Assembly (NCBI GenBank): GCA_025769875.1
Contig: JAGFNK010000603.1
Location: 1 to 30,900 of the forward strand
Length of the DNA: 30,900 nt
From: Russula earlei
Taxonomy: Eukaryota; Basidiomycota; Agaricomycetes; Russulales; Russulaceae
Direction of reading: 5' to 3'
Part shown: piece by piece, positions 1-9,492 of the stretch
How the letters are laid out: each line of letters begins with the position of its first letter
Position numbering within the stretch: the stretch's first letter is position 1
Translations under genes and position numbers: made by a program
Notes under the pieces: generated by a model
Database searches by the model: none
Told to the model about the DNA's origin: nothing
Seen by the model: only the letters and a program-made list of their open reading frames with translations

Positions 1-203
1 ATGATCAGTAATGCACTCAGTAAGCCTGAAACTTGACACAAGCAAGTTTTATGCCTCTGTAGTCCTATTGGATGGTACCAAAGGGTTCTAGAATAGTTCC
101 CAGTTCTTTGTAATCAACCCTGTAACATTGTATATAAGCCCCAATGAAGCATGGCAGTCATCAGACTGTCCATTGTGATACTCTCACCTTCCTGGGTACT
201 CCC
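1..203 (+). repeat. LTR family A, copy 1, left part (cut by window start)
   Basis: This is the middle of a forward family-A LTR: it aligns with the complete copy at 8310-9138 from about position 8685 onward. It carries the TATATAAG box (131-138) and the conserved stretch after it. The first ~375 bases of the LTR lie outside the window. It is interrupted at 203 by a reverse solo LTR of the same family and resumes at 1037. Whether it is a solo LTR or the 3' LTR of an element further left cannot be decided here. Confidence 0.85.
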
Positions 204-1036
204 TGTCAAGACACGTACTGCTGATCACTAAGGACTCAGGAGCAGGTGGGCAAGGGTCGGAACAGATGATACGTCGGCGAAGGCGGCGTTGAACAAGAGG
301 ACGAGCCAAACGACGAGGAGATACCAGATGGGGACTGGTAAGTGTTGCAAGAGGGCAGAGGCGAAGGCTGGAGGCCAGTGCAGCGAAGGGGCTTTAGACA
401 AGGCGGTCGTTGAAGAGTACCTTGGAGGCGAGGGAAGTCTTTAAACTGAGCGGTCGCAGGGGAGTACCCAGGAGTATGAGAGTATCACAAATGGACAGTC
501 TGACGACTGCCATGCTTCATTGGGGCTTATATACAGTGTACAGGGTCGATTACAAAGCACTTGGGACTACTCTAGACTCTTTGGTACCATCCAATAGGAC
601 TACAGAGGCATAAACTTGCTTGTGTCAAGTTTCAGGCTTACTGAGTGCATTACTGATCATTGTGGAGCGATGACATCATTATGATGTCACTGTGGAGCGC
701 TTAGTGAGCCTATGAGGTCACTGTGGAGTCACTCAGTCAGCCATGATGTCATTGGAGCCTTGATGATGTCAGATGATTTATGCAACAGTTTCTAAGAGTT
801 TGTGCCACTGTTTCGGGTCCATGGTGGCTGGGTGGCCATGTGGCTGCCACGCGATGATTACCCGATTAGGAAACAGGTGCCTGGTCGTGTTATAGTGCCT
901 TTGCAATAGTAATATCTCGTTCCACAGGAGGGATAGCCCAGAAAATGGAAGGGAGTCGGCAATGTAAAGTGAGAGAGGTCTTTCTTGAGTAAAATAGGAC
1001 AGTCCTTGGCCAGGACTTGGCCTTGGTTTCGTAACA
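204..1036 (-). mobile_element. Solo LTR, family A (copy 2), inserted in copy 1
   Basis: In plus-strand reading it runs from TGTCAAGACACG to GTTTCGTAACA, so in its own orientation it starts TGTTACGAA and ends TCTTGACA. Its 833 bases match the complete copy at 8310-9138. It is flanked by the 5-bp direct repeat CTCCC (199-203 and 1037-1041), and joining 203 to 1042 restores the host LTR. No internal element sequence is present, so it is a solo LTR. It contains the U3 palindrome (671-689) found in other copies. Open frames inside it are not coding. Confidence 0.92.
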
Positions 1037-1294
1037 CTCCCCTGTGACCGCTCAGTTTAAAGACTCCTCTCGTCTTCAAGGTACTCTTCAATGACCACCT
1101 TGTGTAAAGCCCCTCGCTACACTGGCCTCTAGCCTTCGCCTCTGTCTCTTGCAACATCCACCAGTCCCCATCTGGTACCTCCTTGTTGTTTGGCTCATCC
1201 TCCTGTTCAATGCCATCTACACCATGTATCATCTGTTCTGACCCTTGCCCACCTGCTCCTGAGTCCTTAGTGATCAGCAGTACGTGTCTTGACA
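1037..1294 (+). repeat. LTR family A, copy 1, right part
   Basis: This is the continuation of copy 1, starting with the second copy of the CTCCC duplication and ending GTGTCTTGACA. Compared with the copy at 8310-9138 it shows many C-to-T and G-to-A changes, so it is an older copy. To its right the sequence turns directly into hAT transposase coding, so the LTR was inserted into the hAT. Confidence 0.87.
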
Positions 1295-1515
1295 AATGCC
1301 TGGCCAAGAACTGTGTCAGATGAGTATGTTTGGACTAAACACCACTTATGAAGCATCTGGTGGGTTGACAACCATCTGGTCTTGACATCTAGAATAAGCA
1401 TGAATGCAGTACTGCTGGCATCCACTAATTCTTCTGAAAGATACATCTGGACTTCCCAAAGCCAGCTTTGCCGCCTCTGAGGACTTGAGTGAACCACTCA
1501 TATGACTTTGCAAAG

Positions 1516-1570
1516 CTGACAGAAAAGAGTCAGGCACAGGTATGAGTTGACAAGGACGTATAGAACACAC
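1516..1570 (-). other. Intron 3 of hAT transposase (55 nt)
   Basis: On the minus strand it begins GTGTGT and ends TCTGTCAG, with a CTGAC branch-like site. Removing it joins FEAISK to LCKVI and brings the SSPQRRQ motif into frame. Confidence 0.65.
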
Positions 1571-1732
1571 CTTGGAAATAGCTTCAAAGACATTTTCTTC
1601 ACAATCTTCGTCATCCACACAAGCATTGCCATCATCATTGGCCTGAACTGTAACTTCATCTTGATAATTACCTCCACAAGCCGTACTCTTCTTGCTATCC
1701 CTCTTTGAGATTGCGCTGATGGCCTCAAGGAG

Positions 1733-1782
1733 CTAGCACACATTAGCATATGACATAAAGGCTATGAGAGTCAATTACAAAC
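1733..1782 (-). other. Intron 2 of hAT transposase (50 nt)
   Basis: On the minus strand it begins GTTTGT, has a branch-like TGCTAAT and ends GTGCTAG. Removing it joins HTIHLAALK to LLEAISAIS in phase 0. Confidence 0.7.
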
Positions 1783-1932
1783 CTTGAGTGCAGCAAGATG
1801 GATAGTATGAGGCATACATTGCATATGAGAGTCTCTAGCTGAAAATCTTATGCCTTCTGCATAACAGCATGCCTCTAAAGTGGTCATCATTGTGTTGTTA
1901 TTGCTGGCATTGTCCATTGTTATTGCAATAAT

Positions 1933-1976
1933 CTATACTTTGTCAGTAAAGGATAATCAATATCCTAACAACATAC
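1933..1976 (-). other. Intron 1 of hAT transposase (44 nt)
   Basis: On the minus strand it begins GTATGT, has a branch-like TACTGAC and ends TATAG. Removing it joins ...YGLKGR to IIAITMDNAS in phase 0, which matches the hAT consensus before the catalytic Asp. Confidence 0.8.
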
Positions 1977-2135
1977 CCTGCCCTTGAGTCCATACAGTTC
2001 CAAGGTTTCCCAAACCACTTCAGCCATGTTCTCACCTGAGTGAGCACCAATCAGCTCCTGGAAATCAATGAGATGCTCCTCTAAATTCCCTCATTAGTGG
2101 AGAAGAACATATGAATAAAGGTACACATGCCTAAT

Positions 2136-2742
2136 TGTTATGGCGTCGCGGCTGTAAGAGCATTAGCTCAGGGTTCAGTGGGCCAAGTCCCTGTGACTTG
2201 GTTCAAGGGTTCAGTGGGGGCCGGCTCAAGGAGACCGGTTCCTAGGTTTAGAGTCTCAAGACTAAGTCAAGAATGACTTAATCCACAGACAGAGTTGATC
2301 TCCTGGTTTCACAGAAGAGGAGGACAATGAAGGAGAAGCAGAGGAGGAAGAGGAACACAAAGGTCCCTTGTGATGAACTCAGATCAAGCAGAGTATAAGC
2401 CAGCACAACACAAGTTGTGATTGAGAGACAGTACAGGGCAAAGGGATGCAACAGGAAATGGGACAAAGCTAAGCTTGGGGCATTCCCCAGCTTTTACAGG
2501 CACTTAAATACTGTATCTAGCGAGGCTGTACAGTACCATATGTAGAACAATAGATAAGGGTGAACTAATAGCAAAAGGAACTCGAACAATAAGTGAAACA
2601 CAATAGGTGAAACACAATAGGTGAAACAATAAAAGGTCATCAGTATCAAGGGATGAAACAGTAACCAAGAGGATGAGGGTGAAAGGGGAGGACAATAACA
2701 AAAAGGGTTAGAGATGAACCATTAAGGGGGTTATTTACAACA
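2136..2742 (-). repeat. 3' LTR of E1 (family B)
   Basis: In minus orientation it starts TGTTGTAAATAACC and ends CGCCATAACA, 607 bases. Its end matches the start of the E1 5' LTR at 13990. A GA-rich polypurine tract (GAGGGGGG, plus positions 2748-2755) lies just upstream of its start, as expected of a 3' LTR. It contains a 14-bp unit in two full and one shortened copies (2591-2630, GTGAAACACAAT core) and a perfect 7-bp hairpin (2183-2201). Confidence 0.88.
2466..2510 (-). promoter_or_regulatory. Predicted TATA box and transcript start of LTR-B
   Basis: On the minus strand TATTTAAG starts at 2510. About 34 nt downstream, at 2476-2466, lies AAGCTTAGCTT, which is exactly complementary to the 11 bases next to the E1 5' LTR (13978-13988). 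Spacing and complementarity together mark this as the likely 5' end of the self-priming transcript. Confidence 0.65.
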
Positions 2743-2772
2743 TCATGCCCCCCTCATGCTTAGTTCTCCGAA

Positions 2773-4491
2773 CTAATCGGTCTCAGGGCCTGACTCATGG
2801 AGTTCATCACCTTCGACCTCTAGCCACATGCTCTGTGATCCTGTTGCTCTAGGGCAGAAACCTCTATAGCTTCGGTGAGTCCTTCTGAGGATGCAGTCTG
2901 TCTGTCCACTACAGTTAGTGTGAGGTTTATTACAGTCCTTGTTCCAGTGACCCCTAGTGTTGCAATGTTTGCAGATGTGCTGTCGTTTCTGGAGCTGGTG
3001 ACGCTGTGCTTTGGTCATGTGCACAGGGGGTAAGAGGGGTGTTGGGAGTGCTAGCGTCGTCTGAGAACATTTGCAGAAAGTGAGAAGGCAATCCCATAGG
3101 GGCATCATTCTGAGACTGGTCAACAACACGAGGGAGGTATTCAAGAGGGGGGGTCAAGGAGAGAGGTGGACAAGTGGGCAATGGAGGGGAGGGGGGGAGC
3201 AGATGGTTCTTTTGACTTTTCGATTCTGTCATAACTCCCTGCCAGTAAGTAATATGGCCCAGTGCTACGAGTGAGGCCTCCATCAGTCATTAGGTTGTTG
3301 AGTTGGTGACGGACTCAGACGGAAGTGTTGTTGGCTTGGAGGTGGCTGCGGATGGCGGCAGTTTCTTTGGTATGGGACTGAATCTTGTGGAGTCGGTCAG
3401 CAAGCTGTCCTTGAAGGATGTTTAGGGCCCCTTGAATAGAGGCGTGTTTGCCCTCCAAGACCTTCAACTGAAATGAACTGACATGGAGGCAGTAAACGTC
3501 AGCGAGAGCACCAGGGTCGTGGAGGTTTTCAAGAGCCTGAGCAACGTCGAAGTGGAAGGGGTGATCCTCGATTAAGAGGTGGAGGTCAGAGGCAGTAGCA
3601 GAGGGGTGGGGGGCAGAGATGACAGGCCGGGTGATAAGCTTCTCTCCATAAGTGGGTTCTCCTCGACCCATAGTGCCTAAAAGCATGGGTTCGTCATTGT
3701 ATAAAGGGATACGTAAGTATGGTAATAGACGTTTCCATTCTGTTAACATTAATTTCAAAGGGGGGAACATGCATGTATGGTTCGTAAACAAACCAGGGAG
3801 GGCCAGGGTGAGTGGGGTCTGCCTCAGTCGGGGTAGGCGAAGGGGTCCCTTTGCGGATGGTGGGTGGGTTGAGGGTGGCAGCAAGGTCCTGGAGTTCAGC
3901 TTTGTCAGGGATGATGAAGGTGCATTGGTCAATGATATGTTGTATGACTTCAGGTGAGAGAGGTTCTTGCTTAATGGTGGGAGAAGGAGTAAGGATAGGT
4001 AAAGGGGATGAAGAGGGGGCTGGGGAAGACATGGGAGTGTTGTAGGCTGAGGTAGCATGTTTGTGGTGCCAAGCTGACCACTCTGAAGGAGTGGGGGTAC
4101 TTATGGAAACTGACCATGTAATATGGTTCCAAATCAAGTCCATAAGTACTGCCCTTTGTATGGACAGATGAAACTCTGAAAAATGGGGGTCTATCATGAG
4201 AAGTTGAAAGCCGCAGAAGTCGCCAGGAGAAAGAATTCCAGAAAAGAGTTGTTCCCTGGCGGCTATGTCAAAGATGGTGTGTCCACGGTTGGGGATAGTA
4301 GGATCATTAACTGAATAGGAAGGAGGGTTATGTGAGTTAATTCGGGGGAGTAAGGTACGTTGTTGTATTGTAAGGCCTTGAAACTGATGTTCCAAGTCAT
4401 CTAGATTTTCATCTGAGTGATGTGATTCTGCGGGGTCAGAGTTAGTGGTAGACATGGTATGGAGTTTAGTGGGTTGATCTAAGTGGAACAT
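2773..4491 (-). pseudogene. E1 C-terminal Pol extension: proline-rich, coiled coil, CCHC knuckle
   Basis: The frame carrying the chromodomain continues without a stop into this region as far as 3694; further frames (4058-3315, 3283-2954, 3144-2773) carry on after indels. The start is acidic and polar (from MSTTNSDPAES), followed by Pro/Ser-rich stretches, then GEPTYGEKL and a likely coiled coil ending near 3315. It closes with a zinc knuckle CKHCNTRGHWNKDC (2973-2932), a Cys pair and HRSY. The same order of parts is seen in E2 (16471-14756), and the GE.YGE...coiled-coil stretch looks homologous by eye. A 3' position is where env-like genes can lie, but I see no signal peptide or membrane segment; the knuckle suggests nucleic-acid binding. 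Function unknown. Confidence 0.7.
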
Positions 4492-6204
4492 GGTGATGGC
4501 GTCCTGGGCATTTTTAAGGTTAGAAAGGGGTTCCCATGTGTCTTCAGCTGCAGAGTATCCTTTCCACCAGACTCTGTACTGGAGCCGGTTTCTATGGGTT
4601 TGCTGGGCAGTGATCTTCTTGACTTCTTATTCTCCTGAGAGGAGATCAGGTGGTGGTTTGGGGAAGTTTGGTTTGTGTTCAGCTGTTTCTGTGACTGGAG
4701 ATAGGAGGGAGGCATGAAACACATCATGGATACTCCATTGGGGGGGAAGTCGAAGTTGGTAAGCAACATGGGAAATTCTTTTGGTGATGGTAAAAGGGCC
4801 AAACCACTTAGGACAGAACTTCTGAAACTGATGGGGGGTTTTTAGGTTGGTGCCCTCTAGCCAAACCTTCTGTCCTTCTTCAAAACCCTTGAACTTGGTT
4901 TCCTTGACCCAATTGTTTTGCGTCTTCCTCATTGTTTCTTGTGCCAATTACCTCATGTCTTTTAGTGCTTGGAGTCATTCTTGGATTCCGGGGAATTTGG
5001 ATTTGAGTTGGGTGCTGAGTCCTTGAGGGCTAAAGCCTATGAGGAGCTTGTATGGGGTCCTCTTGGTGGTGGTAGATTTATGAGCGTTAAAATGGTATTG
5101 GGCTATGGGGAGCCAGTGTGCCCATTCTTCTTGTTTCTCCCCTGTGTAGATGCACAGGTACATTTCCAAGGTCTGATTGGTTCTTTCTGATTGTCTGTCA
5201 GTTTGGGGGTGGTAGGCAGTAATTAGATTTTGATTAATTCCAAGGATCCAGGAGACTTCTTGAAATAAGTTGGATGTAAAGTGGGAGTTGCAGTTGGAGA
5301 TAATATTGGAGGGAACTCTGGTCCATGGGAAGGCATATGGTAAAAACAGTTTAGCCATTTGTAGGGTTCCCATGTCCTTACGGCAAGGTATGAATATAGC
5401 TGCTTTAGTGGAGTCGTGGTCAGTAATGGTCATAATGGCATTATTTCCTTCCAACAGTGGGAGGTTAACTGATCCAGTCAATGGCTACAGTCTGGAAGGG
5501 TTTTTGAAATTCTAGGGGGATGAGGTAAATTGGGGGGCAAGTTGGGTGTGTGGAAGATTTGTTGGCTTGACAGGTGGCACAGCCTCAAATGTAACCCCAG
5601 ATGAAGTAGGCCATTTTTGGCCACCAAAAGGATTCTTGGATTGAGTATAAGGTTCAGGCATTCCCTGTATGTCCGCCAAGGATGCTGTTGTGGTAGGTAT
5701 GTAAAATTTTTTGTAAGAGGGGTTCTTGATATGGTACCACCAATTTCCCATCTTTGAATAATGTGCCTTCTTCTTCTTGAAGGTTGTGTTTGACCTTCCA
5801 CATGAGAAGGTCCGATTTTCGGTTTCTTTGCTTGGTTAAGACTTGAGTGTAGAGGTCCTCTGTGTGAAGTGTACAAATAAAAAGTTTATCGGGGAGTGCC
5901 ATGATGTTTTGATTATCTCCTGACCCATCATTGTGGTCTGGTCGTCATGAGAGGGCATCTGCTCGGTTAGAGACCCCTGGTTTGTGATGGATTTCAAAGT
6001 GGTAATCTGCAAGCAGTGGAGATGTACCCCGCAATTCTTCAATTGATTTTGTGTGGAAGTCGGTAGTGAGTGAGGTTGGTGTGGTCTGTAAAACTTTTGA
6101 TGGGGTGTTTGGTCCCTACAAGCAAGTATCGCCAATGTTGAAGTGTGAGAATTAGGGCGAGGAACTCTCTGTCCCAAATTGGGTAATTTCTTTCTGCTTC
6201 ATTA
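4492..6204 (-). pseudogene. E1 pol, second part: RNase H end, integrase, chromodomain
   Basis: Starting at the T1 insertion point, the frame resumes with NEAERNYPIWDREFLAL of RNase H and the FTDHTNL motif, then the H2C2 integrase finger near 5660 and the DDE core. In the core the second catalytic Asp is Asn (ISNCNSHF, codon 5293-5295); the Glu (QSERTNQ) is kept and lies exactly 35 residues later. Integrase, linker and chromodomain (about 4618-4490, YRVWWKGY...TWEP) share one frame, broken by TGA near 4975 and TAA near 4950 and 4618. A frameshift near 5470 separates the first Asp region (AIDWI). The chromodomain would target integration to modified histones, as known for chromoviruses. Confidence 0.87.
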
Positions 6205-6616
6205 TTGCCATTTTCAGTGCACTTGGCAGAGCTTGAATTCCACCCAAATCGGCGCAGAAACCCCCTCAAACATGCGGGATGAATATCTCCCTCAAAACAG
6301 CTTCAATTCATATGAAATTTATTGTCCCTGAATCGCCTGAATGAGGGCTAGGCAGCCCCATTGTTTTCATGAGATTTGAGTGAGAATTGGTGGAGCTGGA
6401 TGCAAGCCACCTCCACATGTGTATTAGATGAATTACAACTCAAAATCATGGTCTATATCTATTATTTTTCCCTCATGTTGTACCCATGGGCTGTCTTGAG
6501 GCAGCCCCATAGTGTTTTTGATTCAAGTGTTGTGGTGTGCAACATTGTTCTCAATGTGATCGGAGTGACAGCCAGCCACTCATTGCCCCTCTCACCTCTC
6601 CATTCTGACCATCCTT
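6205..6616 (+). repeat. T1 left terminal inverted repeat (412 bp)
   Basis: It reads TTGCCATTTTCAG...GACCATCCTT and matches the reverse complement of 9493-9904 with scattered substitutions, mostly transitions. The open frame that begins near 6376 is simply arm sequence: the same residues (MSENWWSW...) appear from the opposite arm on the minus strand. Confidence 0.9.
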
Positions 6617-8309
6617 TGCCCTCATTCCCACCACACCCACTGTCTCAGCTGCATCAGTCGCACTGCTCCCTTCCAACTTGCATTTGGCCCTCCACACCCA
6701 CAGTCGTAGCCACGCCAGTCACACTGCCTGCGTCGACCTGCCATCTGTCTTCACCACGTGCTGCACTCCTTCAGCATGCCAACTCAGTTAGAATACCTCA
6801 AGCTCAAGTGGGATCTGGAGGACCTTATCGCCTCCTCATCAAGACTCCGCATGTGTGACCAGGAAGATGTAGACGAATACTACTGGAGTTTCAGGGCAAT
6901 CTGCAGTCCCCTCGTCCATGCGTGCCGCCTGTGCTATGAAGATTGCGACGAGTCATTCTGGCTTGGACTCCACCCGGACGACTGCCAGATGGTCTCCCAA
7001 CGTCTTGGCCCCTGGTGCCCAAATGAACAGCAGAGGCACTTTGTCAATTTCCAAGAAGTATTCGACACACTAGTCAAGATATTCTCTCGAGCATCCCTGT
7101 GACATTCAGCGGGAATGCCAACTCTGCTCTGCAGATGAAGACAAAGATGACTACACATACCCTGCACCCATGCCCGCTCCAGCCTCTGTCCATACATCAT
7201 GCACCATCGCCTCCGCCTCACCTGCCTTGCCCATCATCGCTGCAGTTCCCACCTCATCCACCATTCCCATCACCTTGTTCACCGCCACCATCCTCAACTC
7301 AGCCAGCCATCATCGCCTCAGCTCCACCTGCCCTCGCCGTCCCAGCATTGCCCACATTCACCATTGTTGCCACCTTGTCTGTCCCTGCTGCCATAGCCTC
7401 AGCCGTGACATCGCCTATCGCCACTGTCCCTGTCTTTGCCCAACCAACTCCCGCGCCCTCAGTGTCGCCTGCTATGGCCACTGTCTCAGCTCCATGCACA
7501 ACCACCATCTCAACCTTGCCCACCGACATTTTAGCACCGCCCACCACTTCAGCCCTCGCAGCCTCGTCTGCCACCCCCACCTTCATCTCATCCGCTCCCG
7601 CACCCTCAGTCATCTTGTTGCCCTCAGTCTCGTCTGTCACCTCGTCCGTCGCCACAGTAGCCTCAGTCGTGCCAGCCACCGACTTTGCATCAGTCTCCAT
7701 CTTAGCCTCGCCCGTACTCGTCAGTTCAGCCCAGTCCGTCATAGCACCAGCATCGCCAGCCGCCGCCATCTCCACCCTGCCCTCAGCCTCAGCCTTCTCA
7801 GTCTCAGCTGCCACCACCGCGCCCCTAGTTTTGCCAGCCGTCTCCGTCGCCCCAGCTTCAGATCAGTCAACCACCACCACCACGCTCTTAGCCTTGCCAG
7901 CTGCCTTAGTCTCATCAGCCCTCACCGTAGCCTCAGCCTCAGCCACCGATGTCTTAGCGCCACACGCCGCCACCTCCACCACCGTCTCACAAGCCACCGC
8001 TGCCATGCCCTTGTCAGCCATAGCCACCGTCGCCCCTGCATCGCCCTCAGTTGTCGCCTCCGCCCCATCCGCCTCCACTGTCACACCAGCTCAGTCTGCC
8101 GCCACCTTCTCAGTCTCAGCCACCACTTTAGTAGTTTTGCGCGACACCAGCACCGCCGCACCGTCACAACCCCTCGCCACCAGCACCACCCCAGAAGACC
8201 AAGAAGGCCTCAGCCACGAACTTAGCCACAACATGCCACAACAGGAGCAGAAGCTGCCACCACGCCGCCACCGCTGCAGGAGAAGCAGTCGCCAATGCCA
8301 ACAGCACAC

Positions 8310-9138
8310 TGTTACGAACCAAGGCCAAGTCCTGGCCGAAGATTGTCCTATTTTACTCAAGGAGAACCCCTCTCACTTTGCATTGCCGACTCCCTTCCAT
8401 TTTTTGGGCTATTCCCCCTGCGGTACAAGATATTGCTATTGCAAAGGCACTATAACACGACCAGGCACCAGTTTCCTAATCGGGTAATCATCGCGTGGCA
8501 GCCACATGGCCACTCAGCCACCATGGACCCGAAACAGCGGCACAAACTCTTAGAAACTGTTGCATAAATCATCTGACGTCATCAAGGCTCCAATGACATC
8601 ATGGCTGACTGAGCGACTCCACAGTGACCTCATAGGCTCACTAAGCGCTCCACAGTGACATCATAATGATGTCATCGCTCCACAATGATCAGTAATGCGC
8701 TCAGTAAGCCTGAAAGTTGACACAAACAAGTTTATGCCTCTGTAGTCCTATTGGATGGTACCAAAGAGTCTAGAATAGTTCCAGTGCTTTGTAATCGACC
8801 CTGTATACTGTATATAAGCCCCAATGAAGCATGGCAGTCGTCAGACTGTCCATTTGTGATACTCTCCACTTCCTGGGTACTCCCCTGCGACTGCTCAGTC
8901 TAAAGCCTTCCCTCGTCTTCAAGGTACTCTTCAACGACCGCCTTGTTTAAAGTCCCTTCGCTGCACTGGCCGCTACTCTTCGCCTCTGCCTCCTGCAACA
9001 CGTACCAGTCCCCATCTGGTATCTTCTAGTCGTTTGGCTCGTCCTCCTGTTCAACGCCGTTTACGCCGCGTACCATCTGTTCCGACCCCTGCCCACCTGC
9101 TCCTGAGTCCTTAGTGATCAGCAGTACGTGTCTTGACA
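8310..9138 (+). mobile_element. Solo LTR, family A (copy 3), complete
   Basis: It starts TGTTACGAACC and ends GTGTCTTGACA, 829 bases, flanked by the direct repeat CACAC (8305-8309 and 9139-9143). This is the reference copy for family A in this window. It has the U3 palindrome TGACATCATAATGATGTCA (8656-8674), the TATA box TATATAAG (8811) and the presumed transcript start AGACTGTCCA (8843-8852). Confidence 0.95.
8811..8852 (+). promoter_or_regulatory. LTR-A TATA box and predicted transcript start
   Basis: TATATAAG begins at 8811; AGACTGTCCA (8843-8852) lies 32 nt downstream and is complementary to the 10 bases beside the E3 5' LTR (30493-30502). The start site is inferred, not measured. Confidence 0.65.
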
Positions 9139-9492
9139 CACACCGCACACCGCCTCCCACATTGCCTCCCCATCTGTTCATGCACTCTCGCCCATGTCTG
9201 CTGCCGACACCTGCAGTGGAGACGACCCCGCCACCACCCCTGCAAGACGACAGATCCCACCCCCAGTGCAAGCCACCCCACGCATCCTCTTTCTCAAGTC
9301 CTCGCCACCTACGTCTCTATCTACGAACTCACGCTCACCGCCTACACCTTCGCTCCTCGTCCACGCCTGCTGCCACCACCTGCAGTGGAGACGACTCCTG
9401 TATATAAAAACACCCTAGCTACTCTGTAGTAGAAAGAGTTCAGAATAGGACCCCTCTTTGCAACACACTCCTCTCTGTCTGTGAAAAACAAG

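Larger units (their letters stand above)
1295..2135 (-). pseudogene. hAT-type transposase fragment with three introns
   Basis: Read on the minus strand this is the middle of a hAT transposase. Exon 1 (about 2091-1977) encodes the stretch preceding the first catalytic Asp; exon 2 (1932-1783) holds TMDNASNNN and PHTIHLAALK; exon 3 (1732-1571) is an acidic variable stretch; exon 4 (1515-1295) holds VVHSSPQRRQ and DVKTRWLSTHQML. The motifs match the RNase H-like DDE core of hAT enzymes, which cut and paste DNA by a hairpin route. Three introns restore one frame: 1933-1976, 1733-1782 and 1516-1570. Exon 4 has one in-frame TGA, just before VVHSS, at a probable former CGA. The N-terminal BED finger and C-terminal dimerisation region are missing: the left end is cut by an LTR at 1294 and the right end by element E1 at 2136. 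Confidence 0.85.
6776..9429 (+). pseudogene. Gag-like protein with Ala/Ser/Thr/Pro-rich tail inside T1
   Basis: From an ATG at 6776 a ~100-residue stretch (MPTQLEYLKLKW..., DVDEYYWSFRAI..., ESFWLGLHPDD) looks like the helical Gag-type domain found in many basidiomycete retroelement-derived proteins; this is by eye. A frameshift near 7080 moves the likely coding to a frame containing EHPCDIQRECQLCSADEDKDD, and soon after to a frame that stays open for about 1.2 kb and is almost only Ala, Ser, Thr, Pro and Val. The solo LTR at 8310-9138 interrupts it; because LTR plus duplication is 834 bp, the same frame resumes at 9144 and ends at the stop at 9427-9429. I see no enzyme motifs. The tail may be low-complexity sequence rather than selected protein. 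Confidence 0.5.

Noticed and set aside
858..1307. Open frame of 149 codons on the minus strand, and similar frames in every family-A LTR (e.g. 8295-8567, 21060-21341, 22217-22441, 30359-30682)
   Set aside because: They lie within LTR sequence, cross insertion boundaries and vary in frame between copies; they are by-products of the repeat.
2591..2630. Three tandem GTGAAACACAAT-type units as a CRISPR-like or centromeric repeat
   Set aside because: Only two full and one shortened copies of 14 bp with no spacers, inside LTR-B.
3652..5515. Plus-strand frames across E1 pol (3652-3957, 4490-4717, 4969-5190, 5270-5515)
   Set aside because: Shadows of minus-strand integrase, chromodomain and extension sequence with no motifs of their own.
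7299..8084. Minus-strand Ala/Glu/Thr/Val-rich frames
   Set aside because: Complement of the same low-complexity stretch.
7170..8225. 351-codon His/Ser/Arg-rich plus-strand frame
   Set aside because: It is a shifted reading of the Ala/Ser/Thr/Pro stretch in T1; composition follows from the C-rich repeat and no motif is present.
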